Assembly (NCBI GenBank): GCA_016124855.1
Contig: WGMX01000019.1
Span: 1-64,000 of the forward strand
Origin: Anaerolineaceae bacterium
GTDB taxonomy: Bacteria > Chloroflexota > Anaerolineae > Aggregatilineales > Phototrophicaceae
Direction of reading: 5' to 3'
Length of the DNA: 64,000 nt
Shown in pieces: positions 16,767 to 25,845 of this stretch. Numbering within the stretch: the first letter of the stretch is position 1; the number at the start of each line of letters is the position of its first letter. Below the pieces are notes generated by a model that was not told the origin of the DNA, made no database searches, and worked only from the letters and a program-made list of their open reading frames with translations. The position numbers and the translations under genes are program-made.

Positions 16767-16934
16767 CTCCGTCGCAAGCACAATTTAGGCTATTCAAACG
16801 TCATATGGGAAACATGATATTCGTCGCTTGGATTTTTTATCGCGCCACTCTAGGATGAAAGTGGCGTAATAGCGCCTTTAAAAGATTTGATGACTCGCTG
16901 CTCTTAACATTCTATCCACTCAATACTGTAAAGC

Positions 16935-16978
16935 AGAGGCATATCCATTGTGGCGGGTTATGCCTCTTTTTATTTTTT
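16935..16978 (+). terminator. rho-independent terminator
   Basis: Perfect 9-base stem AGAGGCATA / TATGCCTCT, followed by TTTTTATTTTTT. It lies upstream of the hydrolase start and would end transcription from the sortase operon. Confidence 0.8.
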
Positions 16979-16997
16979 AGTGAAAGGGATGACACTA

Positions 16998-18545
16998 ATG
17001 AAGCGCAAGTTAAGATTACTTATTGTCGTTTTAGTCTTCCTATTTATGATTTCGCTGATACCACCAATGGTTGCGCGAGATTCTACCGCCATCCCTTGGC
17101 CCACCGAAGGTTGGGAGACCTCAACCCCGGAAGAGCAAGGGGTTAACTCGGAAGCGTTGACCACATTGTTGCAATCCAACACCGAAGTTCACACCATCAT
17201 GGCAATCCGACACGGTAAAGTGATTTTAGATGTTTCGCGCTATCCCTTTACAAGCAGTCAACCTCATGCCTTGTTTTCGGTGACCAAGAGTTTTGTTTCC
17301 ACGCTTGTAGGTATTGCCATCGACAAGGGTTATATCAAGAGTATCGATCAGTCTATTTGGGATTTCTTTCCCAAAGACAAGACGGCTAACATGGATGCTC
17401 GCAAAGAGGCCATCACTCTTGAAGATTTGTTGACACAGCGATCAGGAATCTCGTTTGACGATCTTAGTATCTATAAAATCGCAGATAAGAATGTAACTTG
17501 GGCGCAATTTATACTCGATCAACCTATGGTGAGTGAGCCGGGTATAAACTCTTTGCTTCTAGATGCAAATACTCATTTAGCTTCCGCCATCCTTCAGATT
17601 TCGACCAAGATGAGCACAGCCGACTTTGCCATGAAGTTCTTGTTTGCGCCACTGGGTATTACTGATGCCACATGGATAGCTGATCCACAAGGGGTTAGCC
17701 AAGGAGGCGACCACTTGTATATGAGTCCTGCGAGTATGGCTAAGCTGGGCTATCTGTACTTGCATGGTGGCGAGTGGGATGGACAACAAATCGTGTCATC
17801 TGATTGGATTACCCTTGTTACCAGTACGGTAACCAAAGGTAACACACAAGACTACGGTTACTCATGGTGGACAAGCTCGATTTCCGGGACCAATCATCAG
17901 GTTTATGCAGCGCTTGGTTTACATGGGCAGGCGATTTGGGTCGTGCCAGATTCAGATCTCGTTGTAGTAACCACTAACGACTCCGCTGCGGAAGGTCAGA
18001 CGATTATTAATGCAATTGCTAATGCATCCACATCTGATCAACCATTAGCACCTAATCCTGTAGCACTGAAGGCGCTGCAAACGAGACTTGGCGAGCTAGC
18101 TCATCCAAAGGCCATTGCGGTTAAACCCATTCCAGATGCAATGAAGGCTGTTTCTGGCAAGGTCTATCAGTTCCAACCCAACGATTTCGGTTGGAAATCT
18201 ATTGCTATTGACTTCACAAAAACTGATGAGGTCATGATAACGTTAGGTCTATCAGACAAAGAGATCAAACTGCCAGTAGGCATGGATAGTGTCTATCGAG
18301 TATCGACTGATGGTTTACCCGCTGAACCCATGTGGCGGCCTATCGCTAATGTGCCACTGATGTTGAGGGCTGGTTTTCTGGGTAAACGTTTTATTGTTTA
18401 CATGAGTGATTGTATGGGCATGGAGTTCTGGACACTGAATTTTGACTTTAGCAAGGATGTATCCAAGTTGTGGATAGTCGCTCAGTCGTTGAATGAGAGT
18501 TATGACGTAAGCTTTATAACCCACGATTTGGTAGGTTCATCCTAA
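16998..18545 (+). CDS. secreted class C beta-lactamase-like serine hydrolase
   Basis: 515 residues. A signal peptide or anchor (about 5-25) precedes a beta-lactamase/PBP4-type domain: SVTK at 94-97 provides the S-x-x-K nucleophile motif, YGYSWW fits the Y-x-N-like second motif, and LHGQAIWV the H-x-G third motif. A second domain of about 130 residues follows. The start at 16998 has GAAAGGG nine bases upstream; the open frame reaches 16950. The gene sits in a segment bounded by direct repeats of the upstream gene's 3' end and looks more AT-rich in third positions than its neighbours, suggesting acquisition. Esterase, peptidase or penicillin-binding activity cannot be told apart. Confidence 0.82.
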   Translation: MKRKLRLLIVVLVFLFMISLIPPMVARDSTAIPWPTEGWETSTPEEQGVNSEALTTLLQSNTEVHTIMAIRHGKVILDVSRYPFTSSQPHALFSVTKSFVSTLVGIAIDKGYIKSIDQSIWDFFPKDKTANMDARKEAITLEDLLTQRSGISFDDLSIYKIADKNVTWAQFILDQPMVSEPGINSLLLDANTHLASAILQISTKMSTADFAMKFLFAPLGITDATWIADPQGVSQGGDHLYMSPASMAKLGYLYLHGGEWDGQQIVSSDWITLVTSTVTKGNTQDYGYSWWTSSISGTNHQVYAALGLHGQAIWVVPDSDLVVVTTNDSAAEGQTIINAIANASTSDQPLAPNPVALKALQTRLGELAHPKAIAVKPIPDAMKAVSGKVYQFQPNDFGWKSIAIDFTKTDEVMITLGLSDKEIKLPVGMDSVYRVSTDGLPAEPMWRPIANVPLMLRAGFLGKRFIVYMSDCMGMEFWTLNFDFSKDVSKLWIVAQSLNESYDVSFITHDLVGSS

Positions 18546-18582
18546 GTTTGTGCGATATGCTTTCTGTACCTATAACCCAGAA

Positions 18583-18610
18583 CCCAGCGTCGAGTTCCCT
18601 TGACGCTGGG
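18583..18610. repeat. hairpin downstream of serine hydrolase
   Basis: Perfect arms CCCAGCGTC and GACGCTGGG with a 10-base loop. No T-run follows, so termination activity is uncertain. Confidence 0.5.
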
Positions 18611-18663
18611 CTGGAAAATCATTAACCTTTGGTACTCGGCTCCCGTGTGTTAAGTACCTCACA

Positions 18664-18725
18664 TGAGCGAGACTTCCCCAAACAGTGGCAAAAATTTTAC
18701 GAAGAACATAAAGGTGAGTCGTAAA
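18664..18725 (+). repeat. 62-base direct repeat, copy 2
   Basis: Second copy of the 3' end of the 16130-16765 gene. It still reads RDFPKQWQKFYEEHKGES and stop in frame; three of the four substitutions are silent (GGC/GGT, GAA/GAG and a change at the boundary codon), one gives Q to R. No start codon is attached, so it is an orphan gene end. Confidence 0.88.
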
Positions 18726-18728
18726 TTG

Positions 18729-20573
18729 CTAGGGCGCACTAATCGTCACCGTTCCTAGCGTTTGAGTATCGGCGCTTGAGCCATCCGCTGCGCTGCTCAT
18801 CAACCGCTCGCCCGTTTGCCAATTATAAACAGCCGCCTGTATGTGATAATCACCAGCAGGTAAATTCGCGGCGTTCAAATCAATCGCTTGGCAGGATAGT
18901 CCCCCAGCCGGTAAACCAGCATCATATTGAGCATGAACTTGATTGCTCGAATCCATCAGATATAAACCCACCGAGTACGTATTCGCGGGAACTTGTGGGT
19001 CAATATGATACCCCAACCACACCTCTACTAAACCGTCTTTGATGTGAGGTCTACCCGACATCGAGAGATGAACACCATCCCCAAATTGCCATGCTTGCCC
19101 ATTTGGATCGACACGCCCGAATCCCCAAATTCGCATGTCTAGTGTGTTGGCGAGTGTGGCGCAGTGGTACATGTGCTGTTCGTTCATGACATATTCAAAT
19201 AAACTCCATTCGTCGGTCGTCCAACGCGGATCATGCAGCAGCCAAACCCGCTCAGCAGTACCAACAATCTGCCGTAGTCGATCAGCAAAAATTTGTACAC
19301 CGGGGTGAAACGTGTTTTCCAGCACTTCGATTCGTGCGCCGAAGTCGCCCATGTAATACACCAGCGAATGTGCCGCTAAAGTTGAACGGTCTTCATCCCC
19401 AATCAGGTTGATGATGACATCATCCTTCGCGACTTCCGGCTTAAGCACCTGCGCCATCTCACGGATAGGTTGTGGAGGCCAGTGTTGGATGATGCGATCC
19501 ATCTGAAAGCTGCCTTCTAGCGGGATAATGCCTGCTGCCCATACCGTGACAATCAACAGCGGTGGGATACGCCGTTTCGCCAGTTCATCCAGCCCGAAAC
19601 CCGCTAGCAGCGCTAAGAAAGGCAGCAGCGCCATGTTGTACCGCAGTTCCGGCAGTCCAAAGACGTAATAAGCTGCAAGGTTTAGCACGAACAGAACTAC
19701 CCCTAACACCCAGACCCATCGTACCGGACGTGCCAGCCAACTGAAGGCCAACAGTACAATCAGAACAGCGACACTTGTATTGCTAAAAGCGGTAAATGTA
19801 TCACTGCTGATTCGCACCAGCAGCGCCAAATCCGACGCGACACGCTGCTGATTATGGGTTAAGGTCGCCGCCTTTTGGATATTGATGAGTGACGGAATCA
19901 AGGCAAGTGCAGCAATAACCCATGTGCCGATTACGCCCCACCAACGCCGATCTAACCGCTTTCTCGGGAACTGTACTACATGCCACAAGCCAACCACAGC
20001 CAGCGGCAGCACCGCGAAATAATGGCTGTTGACCAGCAGCCCGCTAATCAATGTCAAAGCGACATAACTCCACCAACGCGGTTCGTGTTTGCCGTACATA
20101 ATGCGTCTATAGAGTAACAGCATTAGTGCCGTAAACATCACCAGAATCATGTACACCCGCATCTCGTGTAGGAAGTAGATATACCACACACTTGTACCGA
20201 GAAGTGTCGCCGCTCCTAATCCCACCAGCGGACGTTTCGAGATGCTCCAACCCAAACGGAAAACACCCGCGATGCCGATCAATCCAGCTAAAAGGGATAA
20301 AGCGCGGGTAGCAAATTCCGTCCACCCGACGAGGCTTCCCCATCCAGCAAGGCTAAAGGCATACAGCGGCGCTTGCCACATATCCTCGGTTGAAATGCGC
20401 TGCCAGATGTCACCGACCGAGCGCGAGATATGAAAGGTGTCCGCGCCCGCGATGTACAGCGAAAACCACTCGTCGTACCAGATGCCGTCGGCATTCAATT
20501 TGCGTGCGCCCAACCACATCACCAGCAGCAGCACGGCGATGATGCCCAGCCAATATTTTGCGGATAACTTCAT
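18729..20573 (-). CDS. GT39-like membrane glycosyltransferase
   Basis: 614 residues. Multi-pass membrane protein of the ArnT/PMT (GT-C) kind: after the first helix comes DGIWYDEWFS, with the acidic DE in the first extracytoplasmic loop that is characteristic of the fold. About ten further helices follow to roughly residue 370, then a soluble C-terminal domain of about 240 residues. Such enzymes transfer sugars from lipid-linked donors to proteins or lipids on the outer face. The start has AAGG eight bases upstream. It is convergent with the two-helix membrane-protein gene, whose orphan 3' end lies four bases away. Confidence 0.82.
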   Translation of the reverse strand: MKLSAKYWLGIIAVLLLVMWLGARKLNADGIWYDEWFSLYIAGADTFHISRSVGDIWQRISTEDMWQAPLYAFSLAGWGSLVGWTEFATRALSLLAGLIGIAGVFRLGWSISKRPLVGLGAATLLGTSVWYIYFLHEMRVYMILVMFTALMLLLYRRIMYGKHEPRWWSYVALTLISGLLVNSHYFAVLPLAVVGLWHVVQFPRKRLDRRWWGVIGTWVIAALALIPSLINIQKAATLTHNQQRVASDLALLVRISSDTFTAFSNTSVAVLIVLLAFSWLARPVRWVWVLGVVLFVLNLAAYYVFGLPELRYNMALLPFLALLAGFGLDELAKRRIPPLLIVTVWAAGIIPLEGSFQMDRIIQHWPPQPIREMAQVLKPEVAKDDVIINLIGDEDRSTLAAHSLVYYMGDFGARIEVLENTFHPGVQIFADRLRQIVGTAERVWLLHDPRWTTDEWSLFEYVMNEQHMYHCATLANTLDMRIWGFGRVDPNGQAWQFGDGVHLSMSGRPHIKDGLVEVWLGYHIDPQVPANTYSVGLYLMDSSNQVHAQYDAGLPAGGLSCQAIDLNAANLPAGDYHIQAAVYNWQTGERLMSSAADGSSADTQTLGTVTISAP

Positions 20574-20713
20574 TCGATGAACCTTATGAATCCATAATGC
20601 CGGCTATTCTAAGCGCTGCGGTTCATCAAGTGAAGTGGATGAAATATGAGAGGTTTGCCCGGTGGTTGATCTCGATTAGTACCATGCGCATGTTGAACAG
20701 GGCTTTATTCGTC

Positions 20714-20738
20714 TGCCGGAGGGGGTTATCCTCCGGCA
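20714..20738. terminator. intergenic hairpin between two minus-strand genes
   Basis: Perfect 9-base stem TGCCGGAGG / CCTCCGGCA with a 7-base loop, downstream of the acyl-CoA synthetase gene. There is no strong T-run on either strand. Confidence 0.5.
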
Positions 20739-20769
20739 AATCTTGAATGAGGGTTAGGGTGTGGGAAAT

Positions 20770-22395
20770 TTATGCCCGTTCCGGCAGCGCGTAATCCTTA
20801 TACTGTTCGCGAATGACTTTCTTATCAAATTTGCCCACGCTGGTTTTAGGAATCGACTCGACGAACAAAATATCGTTCGGAAGTTGCCACTTGGCGAAGT
20901 GCGGAGCGATATGCGCGTAAATGCTTTCTTTGCTCGGCGGCTCAGCGTTCGGACGCGGCACAACCAGCGCTAATGGGCGCTCCTGCCACTTGGGATGAGG
21001 CACAGCGATCACAGTCGCCTCCAATACGCCGGGATGCCCCATAATGGCGCTTTCCAATTCAACGGTCGAAATCCACTCGCCGCCGCTTTTCACAAGGTCT
21101 TTGGTACGGTCAACAATTTGGATGTAACCTTCCTCGTCAATCGTCACCACATCGCCAGTACGGAACCAACCGCCTTCGAATCGCCCGACTGAACGGTCAT
21201 CGTTGTAATAGTTAGAGGCCACCCACGGCCCGCGTACTTGCAGTTCGCCCATGGCTTTGCCATCCCACTGCACTTCCTTGCCCGCTTCGTCCACTGCCCT
21301 TAATTCGACGCAAGGTGAGGGGATTCCCTGCTTGGCGCGGATATGATATTGCTCTTCTTCTGGCAGATCAAACATTTCCCGTTTGAGATTGCAGACTGTG
21401 CCGAGTGGGCTGGTTTCCGTCATACCCCACGCATGAACAACCCGTACATTATGTTTCTTCTGGAAACCTTCAATCAGGGATTGCGGCGCGGCTGACCCGC
21501 CGACCACCATTGAACGCAAGCTGGAAAGATCATAGCGTTCGCTTTCCAATAGATTCAGGATGCCCAACCACAGTGTCGGTACGCCGCCGGTAATCGTTAT
21601 TTTTTCGGCTTGAATCAGTTCCACCAGATCGCGCGGAGTCATATGCGGGCCGGGGAACACTTGGACTGCGCCAAGCATGGTCGCGGCGTAAGGCAGTCCC
21701 CATGCCAGCACATGGAACATGGGCACGACCGGCATCATAATGTCGCTGGAGGTTAAGCCTAAGCCATCGCCAAAACAGACGCTCATGGCGTGCAGATAAC
21801 AGGAGCGGTGCGAATAAAGCACACCTTTGGGGTCGCCGGTTGTGCCGGAGGTATAACACATCGCGGCAGCCGTGTTTTCCGGCAGATCAGGCCAGTTGTA
21901 TTCTGTTGGTTCGGCGGCAAGCAGTTCTTCATAACTCAATGCATTAGGCAGTGATGTTTGCAGCGGCGTATTCGTCATCACCACAAAGTGTTCAACCGTT
22001 TTCAGATGCGCAGCGATTTTTTCGAGCAAAGGCAGCAGTGTTTGATCGACAAAAATCACTTTATCGGCGGCGTGATTAATAATATAAATCAGTTGATCAG
22101 GCGGAAGGCGCAGGTTCAGTGTATGACATACCGCTCCCATACAGGGTATGCCAAAATATAGTTCAAGATGACGGTAAGTGTTCCATGCCAGTGTACCCAC
22201 CCTGTCACCAGCTTTTACGCCCAGTTTTTCCAGCGCGTGTGCCAACTGTCCTGTGCGTTGATACAAATCGGCGTAAGTGTAGCGGTGCATCGCTGGCCCT
22301 ACTTTGGTGACGATCTCCCGCTTAGGAAATAACTTATAAGCACGCTCCAAAATCGGGCGGAGCGTCAGTTGGTAATCCATCATAAGACCTTGCAT
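20770..22395 (-). CDS. medium/long-chain fatty acyl-CoA synthetase
   Basis: Activates fatty acids to acyl-CoA through an acyl-adenylate. 541 residues, the normal length for AlkK/FadD-like enzymes. Visible motifs: the ATP-binding P-loop YTSGTTGDPKGVLYSHRS, the AWGMTETSPLG motif, and the GWFRTGDVVTIDEEGYIQIVDRTKDLVKSGGEW hinge in the C-terminal third (quoted in parts: FRTGDV, DRTKDLVKSGGEW). The catalytic Lys lies near the C-terminus in KTSVGKFDKK. The start at 22395 has AGGAGA seven bases upstream, better than the internal Met pair. It is divergent from the MOSC gene. Confidence 0.92.
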   Translation of the reverse strand: MQGLMMDYQLTLRPILERAYKLFPKREIVTKVGPAMHRYTYADLYQRTGQLAHALEKLGVKAGDRVGTLAWNTYRHLELYFGIPCMGAVCHTLNLRLPPDQLIYIINHAADKVIFVDQTLLPLLEKIAAHLKTVEHFVVMTNTPLQTSLPNALSYEELLAAEPTEYNWPDLPENTAAAMCYTSGTTGDPKGVLYSHRSCYLHAMSVCFGDGLGLTSSDIMMPVVPMFHVLAWGLPYAATMLGAVQVFPGPHMTPRDLVELIQAEKITITGGVPTLWLGILNLLESERYDLSSLRSMVVGGSAAPQSLIEGFQKKHNVRVVHAWGMTETSPLGTVCNLKREMFDLPEEEQYHIRAKQGIPSPCVELRAVDEAGKEVQWDGKAMGELQVRGPWVASNYYNDDRSVGRFEGGWFRTGDVVTIDEEGYIQIVDRTKDLVKSGGEWISTVELESAIMGHPGVLEATVIAVPHPKWQERPLALVVPRPNAEPPSKESIYAHIAPHFAKWQLPNDILFVESIPKTSVGKFDKKVIREQYKDYALPERA

Positions 22396-22568
22396 TATTT
22401 TTCTCCTGAAATCTATTTAAATGAGTGAGACTATTTTTAAGAAGGGGTGTTCCGTTGTGGGCTTGCCTCCAATGCTTTGCCAAGCGCATGTTGCTTCCGA
22501 ATTGTACCACTTTAAGCCGTTACGCTAGAAAAGCATTTCGTAGGTGTTTATAATCTGTAGGAAATAGT

Positions 22569-23057
22569 ATGGAGCATAACCCCATGACCCAAATTGCCAG
22601 CATTGTTTATACGCCTATTGGACAGCAGGAACCGGAAAACGATTATCTGCGTGTTGATTTGGACGACGCGAATTTGATCGCGGGGCATGGCCTCGAAGGG
22701 GACTCTCATGCAGGCCATAACCCTGACCGTCAGTTGAATATCATGTCCTATGAAACCTTGACCAACTTACGTGTGCAGGGCTTTTACACCGAACCGGGGC
22801 AGATGGGCGAACAAATCGTTATCCACCAGTTAGATGTTGATAATTTACCTGCCGGAGCGCGGGTGCAGCTTGGCAAAGATGCCATTATCGAAGTCGTCAA
22901 GCCGCGTACGGGCTGCGAAAAATTCGAGCGGATTCAGAAAAAATCGCGGCAGCTTGTGCAGGGGCAAATGGGTGTAATGGCGCGCGTGATTACCAGCGGC
23001 AAAATCAGTGTGGGTGATCCCGTACGTGTCCTCAAAGATACACCGGTTAGCCAGTAA
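22569..23057 (+). CDS. MOSC-domain protein
   Basis: 162 residues, a single MOSC domain. IAGHGLEGDSHAGH, PGQMGEQIVI and VVKPRTGCEKF match the family pattern, including the conserved Cys that can carry sulfur or bind a metal-sulfur cofactor. MOSC proteins act in molybdenum-cofactor sulfuration or in detoxification of N-hydroxylated compounds. There is no YiiM-type fusion. AGGA precedes the start. It begins a short operon with the dehydrogenase five bases downstream. Confidence 0.87.
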   Translation: MEHNPMTQIASIVYTPIGQQEPENDYLRVDLDDANLIAGHGLEGDSHAGHNPDRQLNIMSYETLTNLRVQGFYTEPGQMGEQIVIHQLDVDNLPAGARVQLGKDAIIEVVKPRTGCEKFERIQKKSRQLVQGQMGVMARVITSGKISVGDPVRVLKDTPVSQ

Positions 23058-23062
23058 ACATC

Positions 23063-23920
23063 ATGAGCCAAACCATCGGCATCTTACATCCCGGCGCGAT
23101 GGGAGCTTCAATTGCGGCTTCCGCCCAAAACAGCGGTAACACCGTTTATTGGGCATCGCAGGGTCGCAGCCCACAAACGGCTGAACGTGCGGTACGTTCA
23201 AATCTCCGTGATGCGGGTTCGCTCGCGGCATTGTGCCAAACCTGTTCGGTTATATTGAGTGTATGTCCGCCTGCCGCTGCCGAAGCTCAAGCTGATGATG
23301 TTCTTGCTTTGGGTTTCAAAGGCTTATATGTCGATATGAATGCCATCGCCCCGCAGCGTGTGATGCGAATTGCTGAGAAGATGCGCTTACATGGGACTCG
23401 CTTTGTCAGCGGCTCGATTATCGGTGGGCCAGCGTGGCAGCCCAACGTCACTTGGCTTTATCTTTCCGGTGAAGAAGCCCAAGCCGCCGCCGATTTGTTT
23501 AGTGCCGGTCCGCTCGAAACCGCCGTGCTAGGCGATGACATCACTAAAGCCTCTGCCCTCAAAATGTGTTTCGCCGCGTATACCAAAGGCACAACCGCTT
23601 TACTGGGCGCGGTGATGGCGGCTGCCGAAGCCCTGAACGTCCGCGACGATTTGGAACGCCAGTGGTCGCGTAACGGCTCGAAATTTGCCGAAGAATCGGC
23701 GCGCAATGTCCAGCAGGTGACAGCCAAAGCGTGGCGCTTCTCCGGTGAGATGGAAGAAATCGCCGCCACCTTGAGCAGTGCTGGCTTGCCTGATGGCTTC
23801 CACCTCGCAGCGGCGGATATTTACGAACGTATGGCAGCCTTTAAAGGGGCTGATCCACTGCCATCACTTGACGATATTCTTACGGCCTTAACCAAGAAGG
23901 CCACTTCTAATGACAAATAG
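23063..23920 (+). CDS. NAD(P)-binding dehydrogenase with DUF1932 domain
   Basis: 285 residues. An N-terminal Rossmann fold of the 6-phosphogluconate/3-hydroxyisobutyrate dehydrogenase type begins ILHPGAMGASIAASAQ. The C-terminal helical domain (about 185-260) corresponds to DUF1932, with the KMCFAAYTKGTTALLGAV helix at the junction. A reductase acting on a small hydroxy acid is likely; the substrate is unknown. It follows the MOSC gene by five bases. Confidence 0.83.
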   Translation: MSQTIGILHPGAMGASIAASAQNSGNTVYWASQGRSPQTAERAVRSNLRDAGSLAALCQTCSVILSVCPPAAAEAQADDVLALGFKGLYVDMNAIAPQRVMRIAEKMRLHGTRFVSGSIIGGPAWQPNVTWLYLSGEEAQAAADLFSAGPLETAVLGDDITKASALKMCFAAYTKGTTALLGAVMAAAEALNVRDDLERQWSRNGSKFAEESARNVQQVTAKAWRFSGEMEEIAATLSSAGLPDGFHLAAADIYERMAAFKGADPLPSLDDILTALTKKATSNDK

Positions 23921-23940
23921 CCAACGACTACCGACTAATC

Positions 23941-24222
23941 ATGTCTGAATACGTAACTGTTGAAACCCAAACCACCGATAACCCCGATGTATTAGAGTTC
24001 ATCACCAACCAAAAAATCGCTTTGGAAGGGGATGAAGTTTACGAGAACTTTGAGCAGGGCGATGTGGGTTCGCCCATCGCCCAGATGTTATTCAATGGTG
24101 TTCGTGGTATCCAAGCCTTGACCATTAGCGGCGGTGATTTGCTCATCACCCGTGACCCCGTTGTGCCGTGGGAAGAAATCATCGACGAAGTCCGTGATGC
24201 CCTCCGCGATTTCTTCCTGTAA
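23941..24222 (+). CDS. Nfu N-terminal-domain protein
   Basis: 93 residues, matching the Nfu_N (scaffold N-terminal) domain: ETQTTDNPDVLEFITNQ, DVGSPIAQMLF and GGDLLITRD. The C-terminal CxxC domain that carries the Fe-S cluster in full Nfu proteins is absent, as in many stand-alone members. It may help Fe-S protein assembly. The last 15 codons are partly repeated at 25846-25875, beyond the AT-rich island. Confidence 0.87.
   Translation: MSEYVTVETQTTDNPDVLEFITNQKIALEGDEVYENFEQGDVGSPIAQMLFNGVRGIQALTISGGDLLITRDPVVPWEEIIDEVRDALRDFFL
24176..24222 (+). repeat. direct repeat at nfu 3' end, copy 1
   Basis: Covers the last codons and stop of the Nfu_N gene. Bases 24176-24194 and 24207-24217 match 25846-25875; the 12 bases between are absent from the second copy. 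Confidence 0.85.
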
Positions 24223-24272
24223 TCTTGATATAATAATTTTATATTTTTAGCTGACGTGTGAAGGCCATTTGA

Positions 24273-24779
24273 GTGGTATTGTTATCCGACCCTTCAAGAA
24301 AAAATGTTATTCGTACTAGGTCGGGAACTGAAATTCCGTGTGCAAGCTATTTATCATTTGAATTAGCAAAGATGCAATTAAACGCTCAAGAAATTTTGCG
24401 GTGGCGACCTAGAGCTAAGCTACGTTCAATTGATATGTATCCTTATAATTGCGTTGGAATGATTTTTGCCGCTCGTAGAGCATGGATAGAAATAGACTAT
24501 ATTTATGACTTGCTCAACGGAGACGGTTTTAGACAAATTAAAGAAGATGAGGTCATTTCTGGAGATTTAATTTTATATATCGACGCTAATAATGAGCCAG
24601 CACATATAGGACTTATAATTGCTGTAGATTCCATTGGTAAAACAAAAAATATACTTGTCATGAGCAAATGGGGTAAAGACGCGGAGTTTATACATTTCGT
24701 AGACGATGTTCCGCAACAAATGGGTAAACCGACGAAATTTTATACAGATAGAAAAGAACATGATTACATCTCTGCATGA
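24273..24779 (+). CDS. island gene A: NlpC/P60-like putative cysteine hydrolase
   Basis: 168 residues from a GTG start with AAGG eight bases upstream; an ATG at 24372 is an alternative. The pattern NCVGMIFAARRAW (C60), GDLILYIDANNEPAHIGLI (H111) and a following SKWG resembles the Cys-His layout of NlpC/P60-type papain-like hydrolases, with D98 in the usual GDL turn. No signal peptide is seen, so it would act in the cytoplasm or be delivered by another route. Codon use is strikingly AT-rich compared with neighbours. It overlaps gene B by 20 bases. The family assignment is tentative. Confidence 0.6.
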   Translation: MVLLSDPSRKNVIRTRSGTEIPCASYLSFELAKMQLNAQEILRWRPRAKLRSIDMYPYNCVGMIFAARRAWIEIDYIYDLLNGDGFRQIKEDEVISGDLILYIDANNEPAHIGLIIAVDSIGKTKNILVMSKWGKDAEFIHFVDDVPQQMGKPTKFYTDRKEHDYISA

Positions 24780-25335
24780 GCTTATAAACATCATCGAAAG
24801 TGTCAATTTTGATGCCAATATGAGCGTATTTAGTGGTTTTAATAGTTTTCACAGAGCGTTAGTGGGAAATCAAACGATCCAAGAGCTTAGAGAAGTATTA
24901 ACTGATTTTCCAAATGCGGCTGAAGAGTTGTACGACCATTTTATAAGTTTGATACAACAGGATACTCAATCACAGTATGAGCATCCTCATGATATAGCTA
25001 TATCAAGCTACTTATTCGCGTTATCAACTTCATCAAATAATGGCATGGCTCTTGAGGCCGCAAAAGAGATTACGTTGATTCCGAACTTGATTTGGGCGAA
25101 ACGACTTGCTGAAATAATTTTAGCAAATCAAACCGCTACTGCTGAAACTGAAGTGAAAGTGCCCGAAGCTAGTAAATACAGTTTTACGAAATCGAACTAT
25201 TTTGTCATTGTCGGTGGGTTACAAATAAGTATTAATTCTAGGGTGTCAGAATCTAGCACTACGTTGACGAAAACGACAAATTTATACAAATTAAATCCGC
25301 GTTCTAAGTCCATTCGCCTTATTATGAGTGCTTAA
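24760..25335 (+). CDS. island gene B: unknown helical protein with beta C-terminus
   Basis: 191 residues from the ATG at 24760, which overlaps the end of gene A; the open frame reaches 24706. The N-terminal two thirds look all-helical (SLHELINIIESVNF, EHPHDIAISSYLFAL, LIWAKRLAEIIL). The C-terminal 50 residues look beta-rich (KSNYFVIVGGLQISINS). No family is recognised. The overlap with A suggests paired function, for example effector and inhibitor, which is inference only. AT-rich like A and C. Confidence 0.6.
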   Translation: MITSLHELINIIESVNFDANMSVFSGFNSFHRALVGNQTIQELREVLTDFPNAAEELYDHFISLIQQDTQSQYEHPHDIAISSYLFALSTSSNNGMALEAAKEITLIPNLIWAKRLAEIILANQTATAETEVKVPEASKYSFTKSNYFVIVGGLQISINSRVSESSTTLTKTTNLYKLNPRSKSIRLIMSA

Positions 25336-25352
25336 ATAAAGGATATTTTCGA

Positions 25353-25796
25353 ATGGAACACGTATGGTCAGTTCTTTGTCGACTGCAAATAACGGATAAA
25401 GATCGAAATAGTATAAGCCTTATAGAAACCACTGATCAAATTAATTTTTTTGCTGAGGAAAACGTAAATGTAGAAGGTATACCTGCTCAGTTAGTAATCG
25501 TATCGATGTGGTGGCGATCACACAGTAATGAGCCTGAAATGGGTTATCAACGTATGCTAATTTCTTCGCCGAAAGGTGAGGTAATGGTAACCTCATCTGA
25601 ATTGGAAATTGATTTGATAACAAGTGGGCGAGCACGAATCATAATCAACGTTGATGGATTGCCATTCACAGGCGATGGAATTTACAGATTTATTATTCAA
25701 TATTCTATCGCTAATAGTGGCAATTGGGTTGATGCTGCCTCAGTACCATTAATGATAGTTCGAGATGCTGTATCACGTTTTACTAATGAAGGTTAA
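25353..25796 (+). CDS. island gene C: small beta-sandwich-like protein
   Basis: 147 residues, starting 17 bases after gene B. The opening WSVLCRLQITDKDRNSISLI, a middle LVIVSMWWRS and a late DGIYRFIIQY resemble DUF6941-type proteins, which are small and of unknown role; this is a weak recollection, not a search result. No signal peptide. It has the same AT-rich codon use as A and B, and is followed within 50 bases by the second copy of the nfu 3' end. Confidence 0.58.
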   Translation: MEHVWSVLCRLQITDKDRNSISLIETTDQINFFAEENVNVEGIPAQLVIVSMWWRSHSNEPEMGYQRMLISSPKGEVMVTSSELEIDLITSGRARIIINVDGLPFTGDGIYRFIIQYSIANSGNWVDAASVPLMIVRDAVSRFTNEG

Positions 25797-25845
25797 CTAC
25801 TTTCGAGCCTAGTTCTGCCCCATAAGATTTTAATATTCTTCAATA

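Noticed and set aside
16766-16997. Possible transposon end next to the hydrolase gene
   Set aside because: No terminal inverted repeats or transposase are visible; the only boundary signals are the 62-base direct repeats and a terminator.
20714-20738. Riboswitch or attenuator upstream of the GT39 gene
   Set aside because: A single simple hairpin with no alternative pairing or conserved aptamer features; better read as an end-of-gene hairpin.
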